A stretch of 64,000 nucleotides of DNA from Streptomyces zagrosensis (GCF_014203645.1 NZ_JACHJL010000019.1:1-64000), one strand, 5' to 3'; shown: positions 8,800-16,363, counted from the stretch's first letter. Notes: generated by a model from the sequence alone, not told the origin. A program made the numbers and translations.

Positions 8800-8833
8800 T
8801 CTCAGCCTTTCTTACCGGACCTTTGAGGCCGCT

Positions 8834-9592
8834 CTAAGCGGGCTGGCCATTCGTCAGCATAGGAAGCACCAGTTTCCGAGTCCTAGCGTCCAGCGCCTGC
8901 GTCACGCGGTGCGCGATGCGCGGCGAGCAGTGCTCGGAAAGCTGATCCGGAGGAATGAGACCAATGGCCTCGTGCGCTCCGCGAACGCGCTCGGGGAGCT
9001 TGAGCCCCGACACCTCGTCATCGGTAAGCGTTCCCCCGTCGTAGACGATGTGCAGCCCCTCGCCTTTGTCCGGGGCAGCGCCGGCCGTGCGGTAATCGAC
9101 CGCGAGCACGTCCCGTACATCTCGCCGGATGCCTGTTTCCCGCAGAGCCCGCCGCGTCGCAGTCTGGTGTGGTGCCTCGTCCCGGGCGCGGGCACCCCCA
9201 GGGAGGTGCCACTTATTGTCGCCGTAGTTGACCAGAACCATCAGGACGCTGTTCTCCGGGCCTGTGACGAGCACGCTGGCACCGACGTCCAACGGCAGGG
9301 GGCGGTGCGGGTTGAATTCCGCAGCAGTCATTTCGTGTTCCCCTTGCATGCTTTTCTCCTTTTGGGTCATTAGCTCCGCGGCTCGCTGTACTCGCCTTTT
9401 CGCGGAGTCTGCGCTCATGCCTAGCTGCCGGCCGATCTCGGCTGGAGAAAGCCCCTCCATGAAAGAGAGGTCAGCGGCCCGTGAGATTGATTTCTCACTC
9501 ATGGGTTGCATGCTCCAGTTACCGGAGGCATATCGCCGAGGGAGTTTCACTCCCGCTGCGTTGAGCCATCGCCTAGCCACGGTGCTACTCAC
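8834..9592 (-). CDS. HTH-Nudix fusion protein, degenerate Nudix box, 5' end uncertain
   Basis: 252 residues from GTG 9592. A helix-turn-helix (DLSFMEGLSPAEIGRQLGMS) precedes a Nudix domain (DNKWHLPGG; box GARARDE then RRALRETGI, again lacking two box glutamates). Reading the same frame upstream of 9592 gives a plausible further HTH segment (AVEEIALSCGVSSTVARRWL), but no start codon lies before the in-frame stop near 9645. An ATG in another frame begins just there. A frameshift at the 5' end, or translation starting mid-HTH, are both possible. Paralogue of the 7696-8187 product. Probably a DNA-binding regulator or immunity factor of an integrated element (inference). Confidence 0.65.
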   Translation of the reverse strand: MSSTVARRWLNAAGVKLPRRYASGNWSMQPMSEKSISRAADLSFMEGLSPAEIGRQLGMSADSAKRRVQRAAELMTQKEKSMQGEHEMTAAEFNPHRPLPLDVGASVLVTGPENSVLMVLVNYGDNKWHLPGGARARDEAPHQTATRRALRETGIRRDVRDVLAVDYRTAGAAPDKGEGLHIVYDGGTLTDDEVSGLKLPERVRGAHEAIGLIPPDQLSEHCSPRIAHRVTQALDARTRKLVLPMLTNGQPA

Positions 9593-9645
9593 GCCGCAGG
9601 AAAGTGCGATTTCTTCGACGGCCTGTGTAACGCATCGGTCCTAAA

Positions 9646-9732
9646 TCAGCCGAGTAGCAACAGGACGGCCACGACGAAAAAGAACGCGGCGATAACTACC
9701 CACAAAAGGGTCACCTTCACGTCTGGATTCAT
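9646..9732 (-). CDS. 28-residue single-pass membrane microprotein
   Basis: ATG at 9732 opens MNPDVKVTLLW followed by an uninterrupted hydrophobic stretch ending LLLLG and TGA. It is one transmembrane helix with a short charged N-terminus. It lies in the 215-base gap between two genes of the same operon and on the same strand. GAGGGC about nine bases upstream may serve as ribosome binding site. Function unknown; small membrane proteins are common in Streptomyces integrative elements. Confidence 0.45.
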   Translation of the reverse strand: MNPDVKVTLLWVVIAAFFFVVAVLLLLG

Positions 9733-9807
9733 GCCTAGCGCCCTCTTTTGGACCCACTAACCGGCAGCCTCATGGGGGCAGGCTGCCGGAAACTGGGGAT
9801 TGCTGGG

Positions 9808-10044
9808 TTACTTGCGCAGGTGGCGCTGTTTATTGCCTCTATCTGAAGGCCGCCGCATGTCATCAGGATGGCCGTAGGTCATGTGAGCATCCATCGCCTG
9901 CACTGCCGCATCCGCAGCGGCAGCGTCGTGACGGTCGGCTGCCTCCACGATTTTCTTTCGAAGCTGTGCGCATTGCATGCACGCCTTGGGGTCTACCTGA
10001 CCACCTCGCGGCGTAATCAGATTCAACAAGTTCTGAACAGACAC
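9808..10044 (-). CDS. Small hypothetical protein with CxxC
   Basis: 78 residues from GTG at 10044. ACMQCAQLRKKIVEAADRHD contains one CxxC followed by an alpha-helical, Ala/Asp-rich region (DAAAADAAVQAMDAHM). It resembles the many short CxxC proteins found in Streptomyces integrative elements. No enzymatic motif. It is in the same small-gene run as its neighbours. Confidence 0.55.
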   Translation of the reverse strand: MSVQNLLNLITPRGGQVDPKACMQCAQLRKKIVEAADRHDAAAADAAVQAMDAHMTYGHPDDMRRPSDRGNKQRHLRK

Positions 10045-10072
10045 TACCTATCCCTCGATGGGCCCTATCCAG

Positions 10073-10282
10073 TCAGGGGGAAAGCAGACTGGGTTTTACG
10101 TTTCCTGGCGGGACCAGCCATTCCCTGCCCCCTTGCTCGGGCCACAGGAACGCTATGGGCTGCTTACGGCGCCGCCATGGGAGTTCGGAAGGGTCCTCGT
10201 AGTCCGGGATCACGTCACGCAAGATCCCGACTCGGCCCGAGTCGTCTTCGACCCTTTTGCCGATGTCCTCAGCTGTGACCAT
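10073..10282 (-). CDS. Small hypothetical protein
   Basis: 69 residues from ATG 10282, preceded by AAAGGA at good spacing. MVTAEDIGKRVED and GRVGILRDVIPDYEDP look like a small beta-barrel (SH3-like) fold of the kind that wraps metal or nucleic acid. I do not recognise a named family. Only 16 bases separate it from the upstream microprotein gene, so it is co-transcribed. Confidence 0.55.
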   Translation of the reverse strand: MVTAEDIGKRVEDDSGRVGILRDVIPDYEDPSELPWRRRKQPIAFLWPEQGGREWLVPPGNVKPSLLSP

Positions 10283-10298
10283 GAGGAAATCCTTTGAG

Positions 10299-10397
10299 TC
10301 AGAGCTGCCCGGTCACCGCGGCGATCACTGTCAAACTCGTGATCACCGCTATAAGGGCCGCGACGACAAGCCCCGCTACTCCCTCAATGTCTATCAA
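10299..10397 (-). CDS. 32-residue membrane microprotein, TTG start
   Basis: TTG at 10397 lies eight bases after AAGGGGGG and opens MIDIEGVAGLVV, one hydrophobic helix, ending LTVIAAVTGQL. It overlaps the end of the preceding gene (10384-10725) in another frame. Its C-terminus closely resembles that of the 33-residue product at 15535-15636 (LTIAAAVTGNI). That match between two small-gene operons argues that this frame is real. Confidence 0.5.
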   Translation of the reverse strand: MIDIEGVAGLVVAALIAVITSLTVIAAVTGQL

Positions 10398-10725
10398 TTG
10401 GCGCCCCCCTTCTCTCTCGATGAACTCCTGTGACGCTCCAGCAATTGCGCTTGTCGTACGCGTCGCAGGCATCCGCCACCCTGTCCAGCGACTCAGCTAG
10501 CCACCATCGTTTGAACTGGGTCACCTCGGTGCCGGCGTCGGCAATGCGTTGCTCCGCGAGGCGCACCAGGAGGCCCAGCAGCTTGTCCAGGCGGCGACTT
10601 TCCAGGGCCCTTTTCAGCGCCGGCCCGGTATCGACCAGCGCCTCACCGAAAGTGGTCTCACTGCCGAAACGCAGTCGTCCGCTGATCTCCCGAAGGCAGT
10701 TCGCCTCTGTCACGGGCTCACTCAC
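10384..10725 (-). CDS. Hypothetical alpha-helical protein
   Basis: 113 residues, largely helical (RLDKLLGLLVRLAEQRIADAG; LDRVADACDAYDKRNCW), no recognised domain. The GTG start overlaps the stop of the upstream gene by four bases (GTGA), showing translational coupling. Probably a structural or regulatory partner of the adjacent genes; function unknown. Confidence 0.55.
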   Translation of the reverse strand: MSEPVTEANCLREISGRLRFGSETTFGEALVDTGPALKRALESRRLDKLLGLLVRLAEQRIADAGTEVTQFKRWWLAESLDRVADACDAYDKRNCWSVTGVHRERRGAPIDRH

Positions 10726-10955
10726 TCAGGACGCACAGTCAGGTAGTCCATGACCGTGCGCCGGAACTGGTCGTGCCCCGGATGACGGCTCGCGTGCGCC
10801 AAGCACCAGTCTTCTAGGGCTCTTTCGCCTTCTTCGCGTCCCGGGTCCCCCCAGACGCCGAACAGGTCATGGCATCCGATGGCCACACACGCGGCCTCGA
10901 ACTGCTTGACGGCCGCCCGGCCCTGACGGATGACCTCACCACCGACGACGCTCAC
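10722..10955 (-). CDS. Hypothetical protein, first gene of the small-gene operon
   Basis: 77 residues from GTG 10955, chosen because AAGGGGG sits six bases upstream; a longer frame exists but would run toward the divergent regulator. VKQFEAACVAIGCHDLFGVWGD and ALEDWCLAHASRHPGHDQF are visible; no named family. Its promoter must lie in the 153-base divergent region shared with the regulator at 11109, which probably controls the operon. Confidence 0.55.
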   Translation of the reverse strand: MSVVGGEVIRQGRAAVKQFEAACVAIGCHDLFGVWGDPGREEGERALEDWCLAHASRHPGHDQFRRTVMDYLTVRPE

Positions 10956-11108
10956 GACGCGCCCCCTTGCCTGTGTCGGGGGTCCCACGATGGGCCAAGC
11001 GCACATGAGGACGACAGGACGAAACGGGGCCGGGTGGCTGTCGCCCCTCGGTCTTTTTTGCCTGGCCATTACTATCGCGGCAAGTCGAGACCCCGCTACT
11101 CTGAGCTG

Positions 11109-12359
11109 ATGGAGCACAACGCGGCGTTAGCTGCCGCCATGGACGCCGTGGGCATCAAGCAAGCCGATCTGGCGGACAGACTGGATGACGAGATCAGGCG
11201 AATCACGGGCAGAGACGCCCAGTTGACGAACCGACAGGTGCGCCGCTGGCTCAATGGCGAGGTGGGGTGGCCCCAGGAGGTTCAGCGCATGGCACTAGAG
11301 GCCGTGTTGAATCGACCAGCAGTCGAACTAGGGTTCAAGCCTCGGGCTAAGTCGTCCGCCAGGAGGGACCCGATGGAACGCCGCACCTTCGTGAACGCCG
11401 CCACAGGAGCCGTAGCCGCTATAGGGGTGACCGGTCCCCGCTTTGGCCATAGCGATGCCGAACGGTTCCGTGACGAATACCTACGTATCGTAAACGCTGA
11501 CTGGGCTGTTGGCGGCTCCAGGGATGTCGAGAACAAAGCAGTCGAGCTAGCCGCACAAGTACAGCAAACGCTGTCCGCGGGCAGTGGCTCCACGCGAGTC
11601 CGCCAACAGCTATATTCACTAGCTTCGGACGTTATGAGTTGTGCAGCATTCGCCGCAATCGACGCACGAGTGAACGAGCGGGCACGTACGCACCTCAATC
11701 ATGCGGTAGCTTTGGCGGGTCTGTCACGGAGCAGTGAAAGTCAGTATCACGTATGGAATCACTACGCGATGCTGGCCGGCCAGCAGAGGAATGCCACGGA
11801 AGCGGCTGCGGCCACCGCAGCCATGAAAGGGTTCAGGGTAGCGCAGCGAAACGCAAAGTACGGTTCGCTAGCACACATGCGAAACGCTGTCGCCCTAACT
11901 TATGGGAACCTCCGCACGGAAGCGCTTCGATCTCTATCGGCAGCGGAGAAAGCCTACGGGCGTGTCTCCAACGCCGACCAACATGCCGCGTGGATTGACT
12001 TTTACGATGAAAGCGAAGTCAGCGGTCTTTCCGCAAGCGTGTGGTTCAAGCTAGGAGACTTCGCCCGAGCCGAAGAGTGCTTCTCTCAGGCCCTAGACAA
12101 CTTGCGCCCGAGCCTTGTGCGAAACAGGGCCCTATATATGGCACACCTATCCCTCAGCCAGGCCCGTAAAGGCGAGGTTGAACAAGCATGCGCCACAGCA
12201 GATAGAGCCCTGCATACACTTAATCCCGGCTCTGGTTCACAAAGGACAATAAAGACCTTGCGGGATGTACGGCGTGTGTTGGTTTCCGTAAATTCGTCAG
12301 CGCCAGAAGTTACATCATGGCTAGAGAGGGTCGAAAATGGAGCTCGAACGCTACGGTAA
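11109..12359 (+). CDS. HTH/TPR transcriptional regulator
   Basis: 416 residues. N-terminal helix-turn-helix (GIKQADLADRLDDEIRRITG, NRQVRRWLNG), a linker with RRTFVNAATGAVAAIG, then tetratricopeptide-like helices (for example FARAEECFSQALDNLRP). This matches a Streptomyces regulator type whose TPR domain senses a ligand or peptide. ATG 11109 was chosen over the upstream frame because the HTH begins there. Divergent from the 10955-7696 operon. The acetyltransferase gene downstream overlaps its 3' end by 23 bases. The product at 13313-14671 has the same architecture. Confidence 0.75.
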   Translation: MEHNAALAAAMDAVGIKQADLADRLDDEIRRITGRDAQLTNRQVRRWLNGEVGWPQEVQRMALEAVLNRPAVELGFKPRAKSSARRDPMERRTFVNAATGAVAAIGVTGPRFGHSDAERFRDEYLRIVNADWAVGGSRDVENKAVELAAQVQQTLSAGSGSTRVRQQLYSLASDVMSCAAFAAIDARVNERARTHLNHAVALAGLSRSSESQYHVWNHYAMLAGQQRNATEAAAATAAMKGFRVAQRNAKYGSLAHMRNAVALTYGNLRTEALRSLSAAEKAYGRVSNADQHAAWIDFYDESEVSGLSASVWFKLGDFARAEECFSQALDNLRPSLVRNRALYMAHLSLSQARKGEVEQACATADRALHTLNPGSGSQRTIKTLRDVRRVLVSVNSSAPEVTSWLERVENGARTLR

Positions 12360-12852
12360 ACCGCAGGTGGGAAGCGTGCGTGGCGTCCTGCTGGACGTGC
12401 ACAGCGCCTGCTACGCGGAGGAGACTGATTCATTTCATTCCCGCGAAAGCTTCTCCGGTTTCGTGGATAGGTGGAGCGTGAACGATGAGTGGTCATGCAT
12501 CGTCGCCTATGAAGGTCCAGAAGCAATCGGGCTAGCCTACGGCGCCCCCTTCTCGCGGGGCGCTTGGTGGCGAGGGTCAGATACCCCTCGCGAAATGGCC
12601 GCAACCGATAGGGCCTTTGCCTTGTCGGAACTTATGGTGATTCCGACTTGGCGCAAGAGAGGCATCTCGTTACGTCTACACGACGCCCTTCTCTACGGCC
12701 GTGATGAGGAGTTGGTCACTCTCTTCGTGGACTCCTCTCATCCGAGAGTCCAAGCGCTCTACGAGACATGGGGATATCGAAAGGTGAGCGAGTCCAAGCC
12801 GTATGACGACTCGCCTACCTTCGCTGTCATGGTCAAGCGACTGCAACCGTAG
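12337..12852 (+). CDS. GNAT-family N-acetyltransferase
   Basis: 171 residues with the GNAT acetyl-CoA site (LSELMVIPTWRKRGI, LHDALL) and the late strand/helix LFVDSSHPRVQALYETWGY. Substrate unknown. It starts inside the regulator's 3' end, so it is translationally coupled to it, and is followed by a strong terminator at 12865. The pairing suggests the enzyme is part of the regulator's module. Confidence 0.78.
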   Translation: MELERYGKPQVGSVRGVLLDVHSACYAEETDSFHSRESFSGFVDRWSVNDEWSCIVAYEGPEAIGLAYGAPFSRGAWWRGSDTPREMAATDRAFALSELMVIPTWRKRGISLRLHDALLYGRDEELVTLFVDSSHPRVQALYETWGYRKVSESKPYDDSPTFAVMVKRLQP

Positions 12853-12864
12853 AGCGCAGACACG

Positions 12865-12903
12865 CAACAGCCCGCCCCCGGGGTTGGTGGGGGCGGGCTG
12901 TTG
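12865..12903 (+). terminator. Intrinsic terminator, perfect 15-bp stem
   Basis: Arms 12865-12879 and 12889-12903 are exact reverse complements (CAACAGCCCGCCCCC). It closes the regulator-acetyltransferase operon 12 bases after the stop. No long T-run follows, as is usual in Streptomyces. Confidence 0.8.
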
Positions 12904-12941
12904 TAGGTCAGTGGAACGGTCTCTCAGCCGACGCCGGCCCC

Positions 12942-12961
12942 GTGACCAACGGGTGACCAAC
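12942..12961. repeat. Tandem GTGACCAAC pair, possible integrase arm sites of an older element
   Basis: GTGACCAAC occurs at 12942-12950 and 12953-12961, an 11-base period. The arm-like repeats inside the satellite (GCGGGTCACG pairs at both ends) have the same 11-12 base spacing and share the GGTCAC/GTGACC core. Their position just outside the left att suggests a related integrase once acted here. Confidence 0.4.
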
Positions 12962-12974
12962 AGAGCCAGGAAGT

Positions 12975-13195
12975 GGGCAGAAACAGCAGGTGAGCGGGAC
13001 CAATGGACGAGAGGTCCTGTACTGCGTTGAGGCTGCATCACAGCAGATCAACAGGGGTCTGAGCTGGTGTCCGAGGGGGGACTTGAACTCTCCACTCGGG
13101 CACCAGCTCATTAGTTAGCTGACCTGCGGAAACATGCCGGATAGGTGCCCTCTGAACCTGTGAGTGCTGGTCACCCTCACCTGCTGTTTCTGCCC
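12975..13195. repeat. 20-bp perfect inverted repeat flanking the left att
   Basis: 12975-12994 is the exact reverse complement of 13176-13195 (GGGCAGAAACAGCAGGTGAG). The left att core (13048-13088) lies between the arms. One arm is inside the satellite and one outside it, so the symmetry was either created by accretion of two related elements or marks protein binding sites used in recombination. Confidence 0.55.
13048..13088. other. Left attachment site, 41-bp core
   Basis: Identical over 41 bases to 23897-23937, the T-arm and 3' end of tRNA-Leu plus 17 bases beyond. No tRNA gene continues here: after the core the sequence becomes an imperfect inverted copy of the acceptor end (15 of 16 bases, 13094-13109 against 13061-13076). 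This is the attachment site distal to the tRNA. Confidence 0.85.
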
Positions 13196-13208
13196 GTATC
13201 GGACCGCT

Positions 13209-13229
13209 GCGGGTCACGCGCGGGTCACG
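13209..13229. repeat. Paired GCGGGTCACG repeats, left arm-type sites
   Basis: Two copies at 13209-13218 and 13220-13229. The same pair recurs at 23846-23867 inside the other end. Repeats near both att cores, in the same orientation, are what tyrosine integrase or excisionase arm sites look like. Confidence 0.6.
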
Positions 13230-13312
13230 TGGCCCGCAGCGGTCGTAGCTCGGCCCTTGCGGGGGGTGTCAGCATCAACGGCGCCGCCCCTCCATGGGCC
13301 GCCCGGTTCCCG

Positions 13313-14671
13313 TTACTTAGCCACTAGGTGGGCCGGGACGACATTGCGTGCTTGTTCGTATAGAGAGTGCGCAGATGCATTGCGGAGGTACGGGCGCAGA
13401 CGACTAAACATGATACGCATTTGTTCGTCACAGCGCCCCGAGCGCACTTGCGGATACTCCGCTAGCGCTGTGCTCCAGGTGGCGCAGGCTTCTTCTAACA
13501 TCCCGGTTTGTAGCTGCCGTTCAGCTAGCCAGCTTGTGTCAAGAATGCGGCGCCGAACACAGCCCTGCCCTTTCAGGGGTTCTAATGCCTCATGCATTGC
13601 TGTCACGGAACCCGACACGTCACCTAGGCTGTATTCAACCTTCGCGCGAAAATAGTCTAGTAGTCCCTGTTCGGCTAGAGGAACAGTGGATTTACTCGTC
13701 TCGGGTTCTGCCTTACTCAGCGTTTTCTCTGCTTGGTGTAGCAGTGAGATAGCTTCGGATCTATGCCCCGCTGCCGCTGCGGAATGTGCCCGCTGGGTCA
13801 GCAGATGAACGCGCATGTTGGGGCTCACACGCTGTGTCACGTCTGCGGCAGCGTTAGCTAGTCGAAGGGCTGTCGGCCCGTGGCCCGCGTTGACCGCCTG
13901 TGAGGCCATTCCCCGCAAGGTCAGGGAGTAAAGAGAAGGATCTCCCGCCCCTCCCGCCAATTCGAGAGACTTAGAATAATACCGTTGCGCCAGCCTGTGC
14001 GCGCCTTCATCAACCGCCATTAGGCCAAGTAGGTAGCAGAACTCGGAAATAGCGGCCAAGAGATCCGCTCGTACGGATTCTCTTGCAGGTGCCCGGAGGA
14101 GTGGAATCACATCGTTGACTAGGAAAGTAGCCGCGCTAGGCCGAGCCGCCTTTCCCCCTACGGAATTATCGAGCTTCGCGAAATGCTTAATCATGGTCCG
14201 GATGAAGGACACGTCCGACGCACCTACGCGGGCAGAACTATCAAGGGTTACGAGATCCTTTCTCTCTATCGCTTCCGTCCAAGAGGGCACCGTGAGTGTT
14301 GCTGAGAAGATTCCCGCACTGAGTAGGGTTCGGCGAGAGGCATCCATGTCCAGCCTTCCCAGAGAGATTAGTTCAGCGACGATATCGCCTTGTCCAGTAA
14401 TACTCGCCCCTGCGGGAGGCGTGGGGAATCCTGCCTCAGCATGCGACACCACTCGCCCTAATTTCCGAGATAATGATTCCAGGATCAAGGGACGCACGGC
14501 CCGCGCAGGGATATGCCCGTTACACCACTGGTAAGTGGACTGCGCCTGATACTTAGTTGGTGAGCCCGCTTCGGTAGCAATGCGGTTGACATCTTGCGCG
14601 AGCTGACGCAACGTCCAACCGGTCTCCTGGTACAACCGTTCGAACTTGCCGTTGGGCTCTGATGGTGGCAT
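13313..14671 (-). CDS. HTH/TPR transcriptional regulator
   Basis: 452 residues. N-terminal HTH (GWTLRQLAQDVNRIATEAG, STYQWCNGHIPA), linker with SRRTLLSAGIFSATL, then TPR-like helical repeats (RLAQRYYSKSLELAGG; SEAISLLHQAEKTLSKAE). Same architecture as the 11109-12359 product. ATG 14671 is preceded by GGAG; the longer frame to 14707 has no better site. Divergent from the small-gene operon starting at 14863, which it probably controls. By analogy with satellites and prophages it could be the lysogeny-type switch, though the xis/int pair has its own HTH protein. Confidence 0.75.
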   Translation of the reverse strand: MPPSEPNGKFERLYQETGWTLRQLAQDVNRIATEAGSPTKYQAQSTYQWCNGHIPARAVRPLILESLSRKLGRVVSHAEAGFPTPPAGASITGQGDIVAELISLGRLDMDASRRTLLSAGIFSATLTVPSWTEAIERKDLVTLDSSARVGASDVSFIRTMIKHFAKLDNSVGGKAARPSAATFLVNDVIPLLRAPARESVRADLLAAISEFCYLLGLMAVDEGAHRLAQRYYSKSLELAGGAGDPSLYSLTLRGMASQAVNAGHGPTALRLANAAADVTQRVSPNMRVHLLTQRAHSAAAAGHRSEAISLLHQAEKTLSKAEPETSKSTVPLAEQGLLDYFRAKVEYSLGDVSGSVTAMHEALEPLKGQGCVRRRILDTSWLAERQLQTGMLEEACATWSTALAEYPQVRSGRCDEQMRIMFSRLRPYLRNASAHSLYEQARNVVPAHLVAK

Positions 14672-14862
14672 CTGTCTCCGCTCCCTAGCGCATCGGCGCT
14701 TGAACACTCTTGAACCGTAAGCCCCTTCCCACGGTACCGCCGTGCGTGCTGATCCGGTTACCTAGGACAGGAACACCCCGGCGACGGCTCTAGTGGCCCG
14801 GGGATGAGCTGTTAGAGATCAGGCAGTCATGGGGCCACGGCCCGGGTGGGGTGAAACGGTCG

Positions 14863-15231
14863 ATGAGACAGGTTCTCGGTAAGACGGTTGAGCGACCCAA
14901 GGCCGAATGCTTACGTGTGGTCGTGTATCTGTGTACCGCTCCGAATGCGCGAACTGCTCCGCTACGCACGGCTTGTGTTGACGCAGCGTCTGCGTACGCC
15001 TGGGAGGTAGTTGCAATCATTGAGGATCGGGAAGGGCTGCTTCCCCCGCAGGGTCGGCCCGGTCTCGATGAGGTCATGAAACGGATCACCAACGGTGAGG
15101 TTGGTGCAGTTGTTACGGCATGGCGGTCGATGATCTCGCCATTGGTAGGGGAGTACGACGAGATTGCCCGCCAAATCGAAAAGGCGGGTGGTTTTCTGTA
15201 CGTGCTGGACAGTGACCAGAACCGTCCCTGA
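14863..15231 (+). CDS. Resolvase-like small protein (serine recombinase N-terminal-type fold)
   Basis: 122 residues from ATG 14863. RVVVYLCTA, WEVVAIIEDREGLLPPQGRPGLDEVMKRITNGEVGAVVTAW and GGFLYVLDSD follow the pattern of the serine-recombinase catalytic domain. But the nucleophilic serine position near the N-terminus reads YLCT, and there is no DNA-binding tail, so recombinase activity is doubtful. Probably a regulatory relative. Starts 191 bases from the divergent regulator gene. Confidence 0.55.
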   Translation: MRQVLGKTVERPKAECLRVVVYLCTAPNARTAPLRTACVDAASAYAWEVVAIIEDREGLLPPQGRPGLDEVMKRITNGEVGAVVTAWRSMISPLVGEYDEIARQIEKAGGFLYVLDSDQNRP

Positions 15232-15256
15232 TTCACGAATATGCGAAAGAGGATTC

Positions 15257-15535
15257 ATGCACCTCTATCCGGAGGTTCGATTCACGCCTCAACAGGTGGA
15301 GCCACAAAGGGTGTTGGTCACCGTGTTGTGCGTCTCTGGTCACAACGGTTCGTGCGGGGCAACCACAGGGGCCATTAACGACCCCGACGCTGCCGTTCAG
15401 TGGATGGCCATGCATACCCAGACCACGGGTCACGTTTTATTCTCGCGTGCTTATGAGAGCCAGTGCCGTATGGCGCCCCCGGGCGGACTCCCGGAACACG
15501 TCACACACACGCTGCCTGAGGATTGGCGCCTGTGA
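15257..15535 (+). CDS. Small hypothetical protein (DUF7848-like)
   Basis: 92 residues. VLVTVLCVSGHNGSCGATTG and HTQTTGHVLFSRAYESQC recall a Streptomyces small-protein family often found beside HTH regulators. The Cys/His pattern (C..H..C...H...C) suggests a metal-bound fold. Its stop overlaps the next start by one base (TGATG), so the two are coupled. Function unknown. Confidence 0.55.
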   Translation: MHLYPEVRFTPQQVEPQRVLVTVLCVSGHNGSCGATTGAINDPDAAVQWMAMHTQTTGHVLFSRAYESQCRMAPPGGLPEHVTHTLPEDWRL

Positions 15536-15636
15536 TGCGAAGGGTTTGGGTTGATGCGGCGGGAGCCATATTCGCGGCCGTGATAGTGGCGGTTGTGGGT
15601 CTGACAATCGCTGCCGCAGTGACAGGGAACATTTGA
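15535..15636 (+). CDS. 33-residue membrane microprotein
   Basis: ATG overlaps the previous stop (TGATG). MRRVWVDAAGA leads into a single hydrophobic helix ending LTIAAAVTGNI. The C-terminus resembles that of the 10299-10397 product (LTVIAAVTGQL), so this small membrane protein is shared by two neighbouring accessory operons. A terminator-like hairpin follows at 15660. Confidence 0.6.
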   Translation: MRRVWVDAAGAIFAAVIVAVVGLTIAAAVTGNI

Positions 15637-15957
15637 TCCCCCCTTACAACAGAGACTCCGACTGCCTGTTATCCCCCCGGAACGGGCAGTCGGTAGCCCC
15701 CGACCGGACAAGCCTTGAGTAGGGACAGAACGTGTCCCAGCACTGAACTGACGGGTTCAGGCTCTCGCCCCGGTCCGCCCCTTCGCTGGGGTGCCGCCCT
15801 AGGCGGTGAGGGCACCAGCTTCGAGCCTAGGGAAATCGAAGCACACCCCGCCTCTTCCCAACTAGAGGCGCTAACGGCTCAGTTGGGCCATGGCGGGGCC
15901 GCAGAACGGCGTGGGGAACGACTCCCCATAGTTGGTTTCGTGAAGGGACAAGCACCA
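15637..15957 (+). other. Structured intergenic region, no gene
   Basis: Contains a terminator-like hairpin at 15660-15691 (GACTGCC/GGCAGTC). A compact second structure follows: CCGCC-CTA-GGCGG at 15794-15806 nested in GGTGCC/GGCACC, overlapping an alternative 8-bp pairing CCCTAGGC/GCCTAGGG. This may be an RNA leader for the DUF397 gene or an operator. I recognise no known RNA family. Confidence 0.35.
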
Positions 15958-16170
15958 ATGAGCGCGATCCCCGACGAGTTCCAGTTCCAGACGTCCAGCA
16001 CGTGCAAGTACAACAACAGCGACCCCCGGTGCGTAGAGGTGGCGACCAACGTCCGCGACAAGGTGGCCGTCCGTAACTCAGCGACCGGAACGACGGTCGA
16101 GTTCACGGCCGTGGAGTGGACCGAGTTCCTGAACGGTGCCAAGCTGGGTGAGTTCGACGTAGCGGCGTAG
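15958..16170 (+). CDS. DUF397-family small protein
   Basis: 70 residues. FQTSSTCKYNNSDPRCVEVA, NVRDKVAVRNSATG and FTAVEWTEFLNGAKLGEFD are the DUF397 pattern (WxxSSxS, C-V-V, V-VRDS, F-W--F). In Streptomyces these proteins are usually encoded beside HTH regulators, as here, and are thought to modulate them. The ATG at 15958 is preceded by AGGGA. Confidence 0.72.
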   Translation: MSAIPDEFQFQTSSTCKYNNSDPRCVEVATNVRDKVAVRNSATGTTVEFTAVEWTEFLNGAKLGEFDVAA

Positions 16171-16180
16171 GGAGCTGGTT

Positions 16181-16363
16181 GTGGTGCAGTGCCCCCGGTG
16201 CAGTGGCAGCGCGGAGTTCGACCCTGAGCATGATGGGGTGATGCGTTGCCTGTCGTGTTGGGAAGTGTGGGCACTGCCGAAACCCCGAGTTTGCCCCGGT
16301 CACCGTCCGACGCTGATGGCGTCACTGCGGATGTTGGAAGAGTTCCGGGACCTCCGCCGATGA
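16181..16363 (+). CDS. Small zinc-ribbon protein
   Basis: 60 residues with two CxxC motifs (CPRCSGSAEF, MRCLSCWEVW), a zinc ribbon. The GTG start is 10 bases after the DUF397 stop. No other domain. Likely DNA- or protein-binding; role unknown. Confidence 0.6.
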   Translation: MVQCPRCSGSAEFDPEHDGVMRCLSCWEVWALPKPRVCPGHRPTLMASLRMLEEFRDLRR

